Source of the DNA: Gemmobacter denitrificans | GTDB lineage: Bacteria > Pseudomonadota > Alphaproteobacteria > Rhodobacterales > Rhodobacteraceae | Length of the DNA stretch: 64,000 nt | NCBI RefSeq assembly: GCF_036964905.1 | Contig: NZ_JBALHR010000003.1 | Location: forward strand, 186,001 to 250,000 | Direction: 5' to 3' | Shown here: piece after piece, positions 50,285-59,144 of the stretch | Position numbering within the stretch: the first letter of the stretch is position 1 | Layout of the letters: each line of letters opens with the position of its first letter | Notes under the pieces: generated by a model | Databases searched by the model: none | What the model saw: the letters and a program-made list of their open reading frames with translations, nothing else | Told to the model about the DNA's origin: nothing | Program-made: the position numbers and the translations under genes

Positions 50285-51334
50285 ATGCAGGTATTCACCC
50301 ACAGCGAATTTGACGGCCATGAAACGGTGGCCTTCTGCCATGACAAGGCCAGCGGTCTGCGCGCCATCATTGCCATTCACGACACCAGGCTTGGCCCGGC
50401 CCTGGGCGGCTGCCGGATGCTGCCCTATACGTCCGAGGCCGAGGCCCTGACCGACGTTCTGCGCCTGTCGCGCGGCATGTCCTACAAGAATGCGCTGGCG
50501 GGGCTGCCGCTGGGGGGGGGCAAATCGGTGATCATCGGCGATCCGCGCCAAGACAAGACCCCCGCGCTGCTGGAGGCCTTCGGGGCCTTTGTCGAAGGTC
50601 TGAATGGCCGCTACATCACTGCCGAGGACAGCAATACCAGCCCCGCGGATATGGAGATCATTGCCCGCCGAACGGCCCATGTGCGCAACATGGGCTTCGG
50701 GCCGGACGACAACCCCTCGCCCGTCACGGCGCTGGGCACTTTCTATGGCATCGAGGTCGGGCTGGAGGTTCTGGGCCTGCCGATGGACGGGGCAAAGGTG
50801 GTGGTCGAGGGGCTGGGCAAGGTCGGCATGGATCTGGCGGCGCGTCTGCATGCTGCAGGGGCGCGGCTGGTGGTGACCGATGTGAATGCGCAGGCGGTGG
50901 CCGAAGCTGTGGCCCGCTTCGGGGCCGAGGCAGTCGCGCCGGGTACAGCGCATCGCGTGCAGGCCGATGTCTATGCGCCCTGTGCCTTGGGCGCCGGGCT
51001 GAACGCCCGCACGATCCCGGAACTGGGCGCGCGCATGGTGGCCGGGGCGGCCAACAACCAGCTTGAAACCCCACAGGATGGCGACCGGCTGCAGGCGCGC
51101 GGCGTGCTGTATTGCCCGGATTACGTCGTCAATGCCGGGGGTGTGCTGGGCATCCCGTTGCCGGGTGAAAGGCTGACCATGGCCGAGCGGATGGCGCGGG
51201 CGACCGTGATCCAGCGCACCACCCGCGATGTGCTGGATCTTGCGGTGGAGCGGGACATCCCAACCCATACCGCCGCCGACCGGCTGGCGCAGGAAATCCT
51301 GTCCGGCGGGGCGATGCGGCTGGCGGCCGAATGA
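50285..51334 (+). CDS. ldh: leucine/valine/phenylalanine dehydrogenase (Glu/Leu/Phe/Val family)
   Basis: NAD-dependent amino-acid dehydrogenase of 349 residues. It deaminates branched-chain or aromatic amino acids to 2-oxo acids. The catalytic lysine is in PLGGGKSVIIGDP; GGCRMLPY carries the substrate-binding segment, and the Rossmann motif is VVVEGLGKVGMDLAARL. The length and the short N-terminus match leucine rather than glutamate dehydrogenases. GGGAGG precedes the ATG. Its stop codon abuts that of the convergent biotin-carboxylase gene with no base between. Confidence 0.9.
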   Translation: MQVFTHSEFDGHETVAFCHDKASGLRAIIAIHDTRLGPALGGCRMLPYTSEAEALTDVLRLSRGMSYKNALAGLPLGGGKSVIIGDPRQDKTPALLEAFGAFVEGLNGRYITAEDSNTSPADMEIIARRTAHVRNMGFGPDDNPSPVTALGTFYGIEVGLEVLGLPMDGAKVVVEGLGKVGMDLAARLHAAGARLVVTDVNAQAVAEAVARFGAEAVAPGTAHRVQADVYAPCALGAGLNARTIPELGARMVAGAANNQLETPQDGDRLQARGVLYCPDYVVNAGGVLGIPLPGERLTMAERMARATVIQRTTRDVLDLAVERDIPTHTAADRLAQEILSGGAMRLAAE

Positions 51335-53056
51335 TCAGCCGATCCGGGCCAGTGCTGCGCCCTGTGCCAGCACTGTGCCTGCCTCGGCCAGCCGGGTGAT
51401 GCGGCCTGCGGCCGGGGCCTCGATCCGGGTTTCCATCTTCATGGCCTCCATCACCGCGATGGCATCGCCGGGCTGGACTGCCGCACCGTCATCCACCAGC
51501 CAGAGTGTCAGCCGCCCTGAAACCGGCGCGGTGACGCCATCGGGCTCGGGCTCTGGCGGTGCAGATACCGGGGCTGCGGTCAGCAGGCCGGGGGGCAGGC
51601 CCAGTTCGTGCCGCTTGCCATCCAGTTCGATGGCCAGCCGGATCAAGGGTGCGGCACTGGCCGGTGTCACGCGTGGTGCAGGGGCGATCAGCGGCCCTTC
51701 GGTTTCGATCCAGCCGGTATGCACCTTGAACTCACCCGCGAAATCCGGGTGAGTGATGGCCGCGCGGTGAAAGGGCAGGGTCGATGCGACGCCTTCGATG
51801 CGAAATTCGGCCAAGGCCCGCGCCGCGCGCTGCAGGGCCTCGGTCCGGGTGGCTCCGGTCACGATCAGCTTGGCCATCAGGGAATCGTAATCCCCCGGCA
51901 CGATGCAGCCGGTGGCCACCCCGCTGTCCAGCCTGATGCCGGGGCCAGAAGGCGGATCAAGGCGGGTGATCAGGCCGGGCGTGGGCAGAAAGCCGCGGCC
52001 CGGATCTTCGGCATTGATCCGAAATTCGATGCTGTGGCCGCGCGGTTCGGGCGTGTGGTCATCCATCAGCCGCGCGCCTTGGGCCACCCGGATCATGGCG
52101 CGGACCAGGTCGATTCCGGTGGTTTCCTCGGTCACCGGATGTTCGACCTGCAGGCGGGTATTCACCTCCAGAAAGGACAGGGTGCCGTTGGCCGATAGCA
52201 GGAATTCCACCGTGCCAGCGCCACTATAGCCAGCCTTGGCACAGATCGCCTGCGCCGCGCGATGGATGCGGGCGCGCATCTCGGGCGGCAGAAATGGGGC
52301 CGGGGCCTCTTCCACCAGCTTCTGATTGCGACGCTGCAGACTGCAATCGCGGGTGCCCAGCACCTTCACGGTGCCGTGTTGGTCGGCCAGCACCTGCGCC
52401 TCGATATGGCGGGGGCGGGTCAGGAACTGTTCGACAAATACCTCGGATCGGCCAAAGGCCAACTGCGCCTCGCGCGTGGCCGAGGCATGCAGATCATCCA
52501 GCTCTTCCAGCCGCCAGACGACCTTCATGCCGCGCCCGCCGCCGCCATGCGCGGCCTTCAGGATCACCGGCAGGCCATGGGTTTCAGCAAAGGCGCGGGC
52601 CTCGATGGCTGTGACCGGGCCGGGGCTGCCCGCAGCCAAGGGCGCGCCGACCGATTGGGCCAGCGCCCGCGCGGCCAGCTTGTCGCCCAGCCTGTCGATC
52701 ACCGAAGGGTCGGGGCCGATCCAGATCAAACCGGCCTCTTGCACGGCGCGGGCAAAGGCTGCGTTTTCCGACAGGAACCCATAGCCCGGATGCACCGCAT
52801 CGGCCCCGTTGCTGCGCGCAATGGCGATCAGCTTGTCGATATTCAGATAGGTTTCAGCCGGGCTGGACCCCTGCAAGGCATGGGCTTCATCAGCCGCCCG
52901 CACGAACAGGGCATCCCGATCCGGGTCGGCATAGACGGCAATCGGGCTGATGCCCTCATCCCGGCAGGCGCGCAGGATGCGCAGCGCGATTTCGCCACGA
53001 TTGGCGATCAACAGGCGGCGGATCGGGCGCAGCGGGGTGTCATGGAACAGGGTCAT
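51335..53056 (-). CDS. biotin carboxylase fused to biotin carrier domain, PxpBC-associated
   Basis: Protein of 573 residues. The biotin-carboxylase part (about 10-455) has LLIANRGEIALRI, VHPGYGFLSENA, the ATP-grasp glycine loop KAAHGGGGRGMKVV and LEVNTRLQVEHPVTEE. The C-terminal biotinyl domain (about 500-573) has the biotinylation motif EAMKMET with Lys540. There is no acyl-CoA carboxyltransferase gene beside it. Instead its start overlaps the stop of the fused pxpB-pxpC gene (TGATG), whose PxpC domain belongs to the urea-carboxylase carboxyltransferase superfamily. A split biotin-dependent enzyme is possible. Confidence 0.9.
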   Translation of the reverse strand: MTLFHDTPLRPIRRLLIANRGEIALRILRACRDEGISPIAVYADPDRDALFVRAADEAHALQGSSPAETYLNIDKLIAIARSNGADAVHPGYGFLSENAAFARAVQEAGLIWIGPDPSVIDRLGDKLAARALAQSVGAPLAAGSPGPVTAIEARAFAETHGLPVILKAAHGGGGRGMKVVWRLEELDDLHASATREAQLAFGRSEVFVEQFLTRPRHIEAQVLADQHGTVKVLGTRDCSLQRRNQKLVEEAPAPFLPPEMRARIHRAAQAICAKAGYSGAGTVEFLLSANGTLSFLEVNTRLQVEHPVTEETTGIDLVRAMIRVAQGARLMDDHTPEPRGHSIEFRINAEDPGRGFLPTPGLITRLDPPSGPGIRLDSGVATGCIVPGDYDSLMAKLIVTGATRTEALQRAARALAEFRIEGVASTLPFHRAAITHPDFAGEFKVHTGWIETEGPLIAPAPRVTPASAAPLIRLAIELDGKRHELGLPPGLLTAAPVSAPPEPEPDGVTAPVSGRLTLWLVDDGAAVQPGDAIAVMEAMKMETRIEAPAAGRITRLAEAGTVLAQGAALARIG

Positions 53057-54609
53057 CAGGCGATCACCTCAAAGGGGCGGGCGGCAGCAAAGCGGATGCG
53101 GGCGCCGGGCGGGATTTGCCCGGCCAGCGCCAGGGCATCGGGCAGCAGGGTCGCGATCACCGGATAGCCCCCGGTCAGCGGATGGTCGGCCAGAAAAAGC
53201 ACCGGTTGGCCGGAATGCGGGATCTGGATGGCCCCGGGGTCGGTTCCCTCTGACGGCAATTCGCGGGGCGCGCGGGTCAGCGCCGTGCCCTGCAGCCGCA
53301 ATCCGCTGCGTGACATCTGATCGGTGACCAGCCAATCCTGCGCCAGAAAGCTGGCAACCTGATCGGCGGGGAACCAGTCGGTGCGCGGGCCGAGTGTGAC
53401 GGGCAGCGTGATCAGTTCGCCGGGGCGCGGCAGCGTGGTGTTCTGCGCGGAAAAGGGGTCAACGGCCCGGGCGGGTGTATGGGCAAAGGGCAGCACTGAT
53501 CCAGCCGTCAGGGCAGGCGGGCCAAAGCCTGCAAGCGTATCGGTCGCGGCGGATCCCAGCACCCGTGGCACGTCAAACCCGCCCCGCAGCGCCAGATAGC
53601 TGCGCATCCCGGCAGCGGGGGCGGCGATGGCCAAGACCTCGCCGGGGTCGAGCGCAAAGGGGCGGGCGTGATCAACGGTCAGGCGCTGCGTGGCGGTTTC
53701 GATCCAGACCGCGTCAGCCGCCCCGGCCAATGCAAGTGTGGCGGGTTCATCGACCGTCAGCCTTGTGGGGCCAAGGGTGATTTCCAGCGCGGGCAAATCG
53801 GGCGCATTCCCCAGCCGCGCATTGGCAGCGCGCAGTGCGGGCAGATCAAGCGCGCCCGACCGTGCCACCCCCAGATGGGCCTGCCCGCTGCGCCCGGCAT
53901 CCTGCACCAGCAAAGGGAAAGCGGCAGACAGGACATGCAGCCCCTTCTGCGCGGCCTGCGGTGCCGGTCGGGGCGATGTGCCAGCGGTGGTCATGTGGGC
54001 GCGGGCCACAAAGCGCACCTCTTGCCCGGGGGCCAGCAAGGCGGGCGGATCGCGGTCCGGGTCCCACATCGGCAGGGTGGTGGTGCCGATCAACTGCCAA
54101 CCGCCTGGGCTGGCCTGCGGATAGACCCCGCCAAACTGCCCGGCCAGCGCCACCGATCCCGCCGGGATGCGCGGGCGCGGGCTGGCACGTCGCGGCAGGT
54201 CAAAGCGCGGATCATCACAGGTCAGATAGGCGAAACCCGGGGCAAAGCCGCAAAAGGCCACCGTCCAGCGCGCCGCCTGATGGGCGGCGATGACGCCCGC
54301 CACATCCAACCCCATCAGCCCCGCCACTTCGGCCAGATCCGCGCCATCATAGGTGACCGGGATCTCAACGGCAGGCGCAGACCTCTCTCTGCGCGGTGGC
54401 GCGGGGGGCAGGGCGCGGATGCGCGCGGCCAATGCGGCATCGGCATGGGTGCCGGGATGGCAGCGCACCAGCAGCGTTTGCGCCGCCGGGATCAGTTCCG
54501 CAACTTCGGGCAGCGCGGCCAGGGTCAGGGCATCGAACAGCGCAAGCGCTGCCGCCAGATCGGGCAATTCGACCAGAAGACTGCGGGGACCGATGGGCAA
54601 GAACCGCAT
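53056..54609 (-). CDS. fused 5-oxoprolinase subunits PxpB-PxpC (AHS1-AHS2)
   Basis: Protein of 517 residues. The N-terminal about 215 residues are PxpB/KipI/AHS1 (FLPIGPRSLLVEL; FCGFAPGFAYLTCDD; GSVALAGQFGGVYPQASPGG). The C-terminal about 290 residues are PxpC/KipA/AHS2 (VQDAGRSGQAHLGVARSGALD; DQMSRSGLRLQG; HPLTGGYPVIATL). In most bacteria the two are separate genes. With PxpA they form the ATP-dependent 5-oxoprolinase that opens pyroglutamate to glutamate. The start 2 bases after the pxpA stop was preferred over an ATG seven codons upstream that overlaps pxpA. Confidence 0.92.
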   Translation of the reverse strand: MRFLPIGPRSLLVELPDLAAALALFDALTLAALPEVAELIPAAQTLLVRCHPGTHADAALAARIRALPPAPPRRERSAPAVEIPVTYDGADLAEVAGLMGLDVAGVIAAHQAARWTVAFCGFAPGFAYLTCDDPRFDLPRRASPRPRIPAGSVALAGQFGGVYPQASPGGWQLIGTTTLPMWDPDRDPPALLAPGQEVRFVARAHMTTAGTSPRPAPQAAQKGLHVLSAAFPLLVQDAGRSGQAHLGVARSGALDLPALRAANARLGNAPDLPALEITLGPTRLTVDEPATLALAGAADAVWIETATQRLTVDHARPFALDPGEVLAIAAPAAGMRSYLALRGGFDVPRVLGSAATDTLAGFGPPALTAGSVLPFAHTPARAVDPFSAQNTTLPRPGELITLPVTLGPRTDWFPADQVASFLAQDWLVTDQMSRSGLRLQGTALTRAPRELPSEGTDPGAIQIPHSGQPVLFLADHPLTGGYPVIATLLPDALALAGQIPPGARIRFAAARPFEVIA

Positions 54610-54610
54610 C

Positions 54611-55372
54611 TCAGTGGGTGAATGGGGCAATGATGATGCCTTCCTCTCGCAACCTTTCGCGCAGGCGGGTGGCTATGGCCACCGCGCCCGGGCTGTCGCC
54701 ATGCACGCAGATGCTGTCGGCATGCAGTTCGACCACGCTGCCATCATGGGCGGTGATCTGCCCGGTCTGGATCAGATGCACCATGCGTTCGGCGATCAGA
54801 TCGGGATCATGCAGCACCGCGCCGCGTTCGCGCCGCGACACCAGCGCCCCGGTGGGCTGATAGGCGCGATCGGCAAATGCTTCGGCCACAACGCGCAATC
54901 CTGCCGCGCGGGCCTGGCCCAGAATGGCACTGCCCGCCAGACCTACCAAAGCCAGCCCCGGATCAATCGCCCGGATCGCCGTGATCAGGGCCGCTGCCTG
55001 CGCCCCCCCGGCTGCGATGCTGTTGTATAGCGCCCCATGCGGTTTGACATAGCTGACCCGCGTGCCTGCCACCTGTGCCAGCGCCTGCAGCGCGCCGATC
55101 TGATAGATCACATCGGCCATCAGGTCATCGGGGGCCACATCCATCGCCCGGCGCCCGAAACCCACCCGATCAGGATAGCTGACATGGGCACCAACGGCGA
55201 CCCCTGCCGCAGCCGCAGCCCGCAGGGTGGAAAGGAGCCCGGTAGGATCGCCAGCATGAAACCCGCAGGCGATATTGGCAGAACTGACGACCCCCAGCAT
55301 GGCGGCGTCATCCCCCATGCGCCATGCGCCGAAGCTTTCGCCCAGATCGCTGTTCAGGTCGATGCTTGCCAT
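54611..55372 (-). CDS. pxpA: 5-oxoprolinase subunit PxpA (LamB/YcsF family)
   Basis: Protein of 253 residues, the normal PxpA length. The N-terminus SIDLNSDLGESFGAW is the family hallmark, followed by SSANIACGFHAGDP, VGAHVSYPDRVGFGRR and YVKPHGALYN. It is first in the leftward pxpA-pxpBC-carboxylase operon. GGGGGAAAC precedes the ATG; 72 more upstream codons are open but overlap the divergent LysR gene. The LysR gene starts 110 bases away, and that regulator is a candidate controller. Confidence 0.95.
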   Translation of the reverse strand: MASIDLNSDLGESFGAWRMGDDAAMLGVVSSANIACGFHAGDPTGLLSTLRAAAAAGVAVGAHVSYPDRVGFGRRAMDVAPDDLMADVIYQIGALQALAQVAGTRVSYVKPHGALYNSIAAGGAQAAALITAIRAIDPGLALVGLAGSAILGQARAAGLRVVAEAFADRAYQPTGALVSRRERGAVLHDPDLIAERMVHLIQTGQITAHDGSVVELHADSICVHGDSPGAVAIATRLRERLREEGIIIAPFTH

Positions 55373-55444
55373 GTTTCCCCCGGCTGCTGCGCTGTTGTCC
55401 CCCCGAACCCTGTCTTGCCAGAGAGGGCGGTGCGCGCGATGATG

Positions 55445-55476
55445 CCCCGGCGGCAGGCTGCGCCGCAAGGCCGGGG
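55445..55476 (+). promoter_or_regulatory. GC hairpin covering the ribosome site of the LysR gene
   Basis: CCCCGGC and GCCGGGG form a 7-bp stem around an inner GCGGC/GCCGC helix. The 3' arm contains the only Shine-Dalgarno-like run (CCGGGGG) 5 bases before the LysR ATG, so the ribosome site would be masked when it folds. Confidence 0.5.
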
Positions 55477-55481
55477 GTGAC

Positions 55482-56378
55482 ATGGATTTCAAATGGTTGG
55501 AAGATTTCCTCAGTCTGGCCGACACCCACAGCTTTTCGCGTTCGGCCGAACTGCGCGGCGTGACGCAAAGCGCCTTTTCCCGCCGCATTCGTGCGCTGGA
55601 AGATTGGCTGGGCGCCGAACTTCTGAATCGCGACAGTTATCCGGTAACCCTGACCGAGGAAGGCAAGCTGTTTCGTGAAACCGCCGAAGAAGCGGTGCGG
55701 ATGATCCAGACCCGTCGCGCCGAATTCCGCGACCGGGCGCGCGGGGGCGGGCCGGAAATTTCCCTGACCGCACTGCACAGCCTGACGGTGACCTTTCTGC
55801 CCGGCTGGCTGATGCGGCTGCAAGGCGCGGTAGGGCCGATTGCCAGCCGGGTCAAGCCCGAGAATTTTGACCGCTGCATCGCCGAGCTGACCGAAGGGGG
55901 GTATGATTTCTTTCTGACCTATCACCATCCGCGCGTGCGAATCCCGCTGGAACCCGACAGCTTTCCGCATCTGGTGATCGGGGCTGACAGCCTGGCTGCC
56001 GTGGCTCGCCCCGGCTGGCCCGACCATTGGGCGCGCGACGGGATGCCGCTGCTGCAGTATTCGCGCGGGTCATTCCTTGGGGCGCTGGCCCGGATCGCGC
56101 AGGCGCAGGACGGGGCGCCGCGCGTTTATGTCGCCCATACCAACGAGGCCTCGATGGCCGAGGCGATGAAATCCATGGCGGTTGAAGGGCATGGTGTGGT
56201 CTGGCTTCCCCGCAGCCTGATCGCGGGCGATATCGCGGCGGGGCGGCTGGAGGTCGTGGCACCGGAACTGCCCATGCAGATACGGCTGTATCGCAATGCT
56301 GCCCGGGGCCGGGGTCTGACCAGCCGGGTTTGGGCGGCGGCGGCAGGCTTGGCCGAAGGTTATGCGCAAACCGCATAA
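55482..56378 (+). CDS. LysR-family regulator, HypT/YjiE-like
   Basis: Regulator of 298 residues. The N-terminus MDFKWLEDFLSLADTHSFSR and SAFSRRIRALEDWLGAELLNR resemble E. coli HypT (YjiE/QseD). The C-terminal effector domain is LysR-type (FFLTYHHPRVRIPL, VEGHGVVWLPRSLI). HypT itself responds to hypochlorous acid through methionine oxidation; whether this protein shares that is not visible. It lies between the divergent pxp operon and the aspA-racemase pair and could regulate either. A 9-bp inverted repeat spans its stop codon. Confidence 0.85.
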   Translation: MDFKWLEDFLSLADTHSFSRSAELRGVTQSAFSRRIRALEDWLGAELLNRDSYPVTLTEEGKLFRETAEEAVRMIQTRRAEFRDRARGGGPEISLTALHSLTVTFLPGWLMRLQGAVGPIASRVKPENFDRCIAELTEGGYDFFLTYHHPRVRIPLEPDSFPHLVIGADSLAAVARPGWPDHWARDGMPLLQYSRGSFLGALARIAQAQDGAPRVYVAHTNEASMAEAMKSMAVEGHGVVWLPRSLIAGDIAAGRLEVVAPELPMQIRLYRNAARGRGLTSRVWAAAAGLAEGYAQTA

Positions 56379-56380
56379 CC
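56358..56380 (+). repeat. 9-bp perfect inverted repeat across the LysR stop codon
   Basis: GGTTATGCG-CAAAC-CGCATAACC. No T-run follows, so it is not a standard terminator. It could stabilise or end the LysR transcript, or bind protein. Confidence 0.6.
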
Positions 56381-56391
56381 TAGCGCGCATT

Positions 56392-56418
56392 GGCATTGGA
56401 AATGCCTGAAATTCAGGC
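56392..56418. promoter_or_regulatory. two overlapping palindromes upstream of aspA
   Basis: GGCATT-GGA-AATGCC is directly followed by and overlaps GCCTGAA-A-TTCAGGC. Both arms are perfect. They lie 118-144 bases upstream of the aspA start and are good candidates for operators of the adjacent LysR or another dimeric regulator. Confidence 0.5.
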
Positions 56419-56535
56419 GTAAATCCCCGCTCGACCGGGATGACCGGCGTATCACAGGTGCTTCCATTCCAATCCTGCATGGCCCCGACGCCGCCGCATG
56501 ACGCGGGCGGCCGGCCTTGCCGCATGAGGTAGATC

Positions 56536-57942
56536 ATGACCAAGACCCGCAGCGAACACGACCTTCTGGGCGACCGCAAGGTGCCGGCCCATGCCTATTG
56601 GGGGGTGCATACGCTGCGTGCGGTGGAGAATTTTGCAATCTCCGGCCAGACAATCGGGCAGGTGCCCGATCTGATCTGCGCGCTGGCTGCGATCAAGCAG
56701 GCCGCAGCCATGGCCAATGCCGATCTGGGTCTGCTGAAATCGGCCCGCCGCGATGCCATCGTCGCCGCCTGCGAGGAAATCCGGGCAGGCAAGCTGCATG
56801 ATCAGTTCATCGTCGATCAGATTCAGGGTGGGGCGGGCACTTCGACCAACATGAACGCCAATGAAGTGATCGCCAATCGCGCGCTGGAGATCATGGGCTA
56901 TGGCAAGGGCGAATACCGCCATCTTCACCCGAACGAGCATGTGAACCTGAGCCAATCGACCAATGACGTCTATCCCACCGCGCTGCGCCTTGCGGCCTGG
57001 GCGGGGATGCACAGGCTGATCGCGGCGATGGCGGATTTGCGCGGGGCCTTTGCCGCGAAGGCGGTGGAATTCTCTGATGTGCTGAAGATGGGCCGCACGC
57101 AGTTGCAAGAGGCGGTGCCGATGACGCTGGGGCAGGAATTCAACACCTATGCCATCATGCTGGGCGAAGACGAGGCACGCCTGTCGGAAGCCGCCCAGCT
57201 GATCCGCGAAATCAATCTGGGAGCCACGGCCATCGGCACCGGCATCACCGCCCACCCGGATTATGCCGAACGGGTCCGGGCCCGGCTGGCCGAGATCACC
57301 GGTATCCCGGTTGTCACTGCGGTCGATCTGGTCGAGGCGACACAGGATTGCGGGGCGTTCGTGCAGGTGTCTGGCGTGTTGAAGCGCGTCGCGGTGAAGC
57401 TGTCGAAGACCTGCAATGATCTGCGTCTGCTGTCCTCGGGGCCGCGCGCCGGGTTCAACGAGATCAACCTTCCCGCCAAACAGGCCGGATCGTCGATCAT
57501 GCCGGGCAAGGTGAACCCGGTGATCCCCGAAGTGGTCAATCAGGTGGCGTTTGAGGTGATCGGGAATGACATGACGATCACCATGGCGGCAGAAGGGGGG
57601 CAGTTGCAGCTGAACGCCTTTGAACCGATCATTGCCTATAGCCTGTTCCGGTCCACCAGCCATCTGACAGCCGCCTGCAAGACGCTGCAGGTGAACTGTG
57701 TCGAAGGCATCACCGCCAACCGCGAGGTGCTGCGGGCCGGGGTTGAAAACTCCATCGGGCTGGTGACCGCGCTGAACCCCTATATCGGCTATGCGGCGGC
57801 AACCTCGGTCGCGCTGGAGGCGCATGAAACCGGGCGCGGCGTCTATGACATCGTGCTGGAGCGCGGGCTGCTGCCCAAGGCGCGGCTGGACGCGATCCTG
57901 CGGCCCGAAGAACTGACCCGGCCGCAAAAGATCGTGGCTTGA
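56536..57942 (+). CDS. aspA: aspartate ammonia-lyase
   Basis: Fumarase/aspartase-superfamily lyase of 468 residues that deaminates aspartate to fumarate and ammonium. The superfamily signature GSSIMPGKVNPVIPE begins at Gly318, with the catalytic serine loop inside it. The N-terminus YWGVHTLRAVENFAIS and the GGAGTSTNMNANEVIANRALE segment favour aspartase over fumarase C. GAGG precedes the ATG. The racemase gene follows 50 bases later in the same direction. Fumarase activity cannot be strictly excluded from sequence alone. Confidence 0.93.
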   Translation: MTKTRSEHDLLGDRKVPAHAYWGVHTLRAVENFAISGQTIGQVPDLICALAAIKQAAAMANADLGLLKSARRDAIVAACEEIRAGKLHDQFIVDQIQGGAGTSTNMNANEVIANRALEIMGYGKGEYRHLHPNEHVNLSQSTNDVYPTALRLAAWAGMHRLIAAMADLRGAFAAKAVEFSDVLKMGRTQLQEAVPMTLGQEFNTYAIMLGEDEARLSEAAQLIREINLGATAIGTGITAHPDYAERVRARLAEITGIPVVTAVDLVEATQDCGAFVQVSGVLKRVAVKLSKTCNDLRLLSSGPRAGFNEINLPAKQAGSSIMPGKVNPVIPEVVNQVAFEVIGNDMTITMAAEGGQLQLNAFEPIIAYSLFRSTSHLTAACKTLQVNCVEGITANREVLRAGVENSIGLVTALNPYIGYAAATSVALEAHETGRGVYDIVLERGLLPKARLDAILRPEELTRPQKIVA

Positions 57943-57992
57943 GCGCAGGCAGCATCGCCGCCATCCTGTGCCCGATCAACTGGGGGGCAGAT

Positions 57993-59135
57993 ATGGCCGG
58001 GGTGCTGCAGGGGCTGCGGGTGGTCGAGTTTGTGGGCATCGGGCCCGCGCCCTTTGCCGCGATGATGCTGGCCGATCACGGGGCCGAGGTGATCCGGCTG
58101 CACGCCAAGGGCGCGCGGCCGGAAATCCCGTTGATGAACACACCCTTTGATGTGCTTGGCCGCGGGCGGCGGTCGGTTGCCTTTGATCTGAAGGCGCCGG
58201 GTGGGGTCGATCTGGCGCTTGATCTGATCGGTCGTGCGGATGGCCTGATCGAAGGGTTCCGGCTCGGCGTGATGGAACGCTTGGGCCTTGGCCCCGACAT
58301 CTGTCTGGCCCGCAACCCGCGCCTCGCCTATGGCCGGATGACAGGTTGGGGCCAAGACGGGCCGATGGCCGCGATGGCGGGGCATGACATGAATTATCTG
58401 GGCCTGACGGGCGGCCTGCATGCCATGGGGCCGGCAAGCGGCCCGCCCACCGTGCCGATGAACTATGTGGCCGATTTCGGGGGCGGTGGCATGATGCTGG
58501 CCTTTGGCATGCTGGCCGCCATTTTGGGCGCGCGGATGGGTCAGCCGGGGCAGGTGATCGACGCGGCCATGGTGGATGGCGCGGCGCTGATGGCGGCGAT
58601 GCTGTGGGGCTTTCGTGCCGGTGGGGCTTGGGGGGACGGGCGCGAGACCAATCTTCTGGATGGCGGCGCCTATTTCTACACCACCTATGTCTGTGGTGAT
58701 GGCCGCTTTCTGGCGGTGGCCTGCATCGAGGCGAAATTCCATGCCCTGATGCTGGACCGGCTTGGCCTGTCTCGCACCGATTTCACCCATATGGATGATC
58801 CGGCGCGCTGGCCGGTGCTGAAGGCGCGGTTGGCAGGGATATTTGCCAGCCAGCCGCGCGATCATTGGGTGGCGCTGTTCGATGGAACGGATGCCTGTAT
58901 CACCCCGATTCTGGATTGGGCCGAGGCACCGGCCCATCCGCATCTGGCGGCGCGCGGCACGCTTATCCCCGTGGCGGGGGTCACGCAGCCTGCCCCTGCG
59001 CCACGCTTTGCCGCGACGCCCGCCGCAGAACCGATCCCGGCCTGTCCTGCCGGGGCAGATGGTGCCGCAGTTCTGCACGATTGGGGCATCACGCCGGACC
59101 AGATCGCGGCGGCAGTGGCAAGCGGGGCGATCTGA
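57993..59135 (+). CDS. alpha-methylacyl-CoA racemase, CaiB/BaiF family
   Basis: Protein of 380 residues from the class III CoA-transferase family. His131 in GHDMNYLG and Asp161 in NYVADFGGG are spaced 30 residues apart, like the catalytic His/Asp pair of the mycobacterial racemase MCR. This places it with methylacyl-CoA racemases rather than CoA transferases. These enzymes invert the 2-methyl centre of branched acyl-CoAs before beta-oxidation. GGGGGG lies just before the ATG; a TTG 18 codons upstream is a less likely start that would overlap aspA. Co-directional with aspA, but no shared pathway is evident. Confidence 0.88.
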   Translation: MAGVLQGLRVVEFVGIGPAPFAAMMLADHGAEVIRLHAKGARPEIPLMNTPFDVLGRGRRSVAFDLKAPGGVDLALDLIGRADGLIEGFRLGVMERLGLGPDICLARNPRLAYGRMTGWGQDGPMAAMAGHDMNYLGLTGGLHAMGPASGPPTVPMNYVADFGGGGMMLAFGMLAAILGARMGQPGQVIDAAMVDGAALMAAMLWGFRAGGAWGDGRETNLLDGGAYFYTTYVCGDGRFLAVACIEAKFHALMLDRLGLSRTDFTHMDDPARWPVLKARLAGIFASQPRDHWVALFDGTDACITPILDWAEAPAHPHLAARGTLIPVAGVTQPAPAPRFAATPAAEPIPACPAGADGAAVLHDWGITPDQIAAAVASGAI

Positions 59136-59144
59136 TCCGAAGGG

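Noticed and set aside
51335..53056. Acetyl- or propionyl-CoA carboxylase alpha subunit
   Set aside because: Domain layout fits, but no carboxyltransferase subunit is adjacent and the gene is translationally coupled to the 5-oxoprolinase subunits.
57939..57992. Upstream TTG start for the racemase that would overlap aspA
   Set aside because: No ribosome site there, whereas a G-rich site precedes the ATG at 57993, where family homology also begins.
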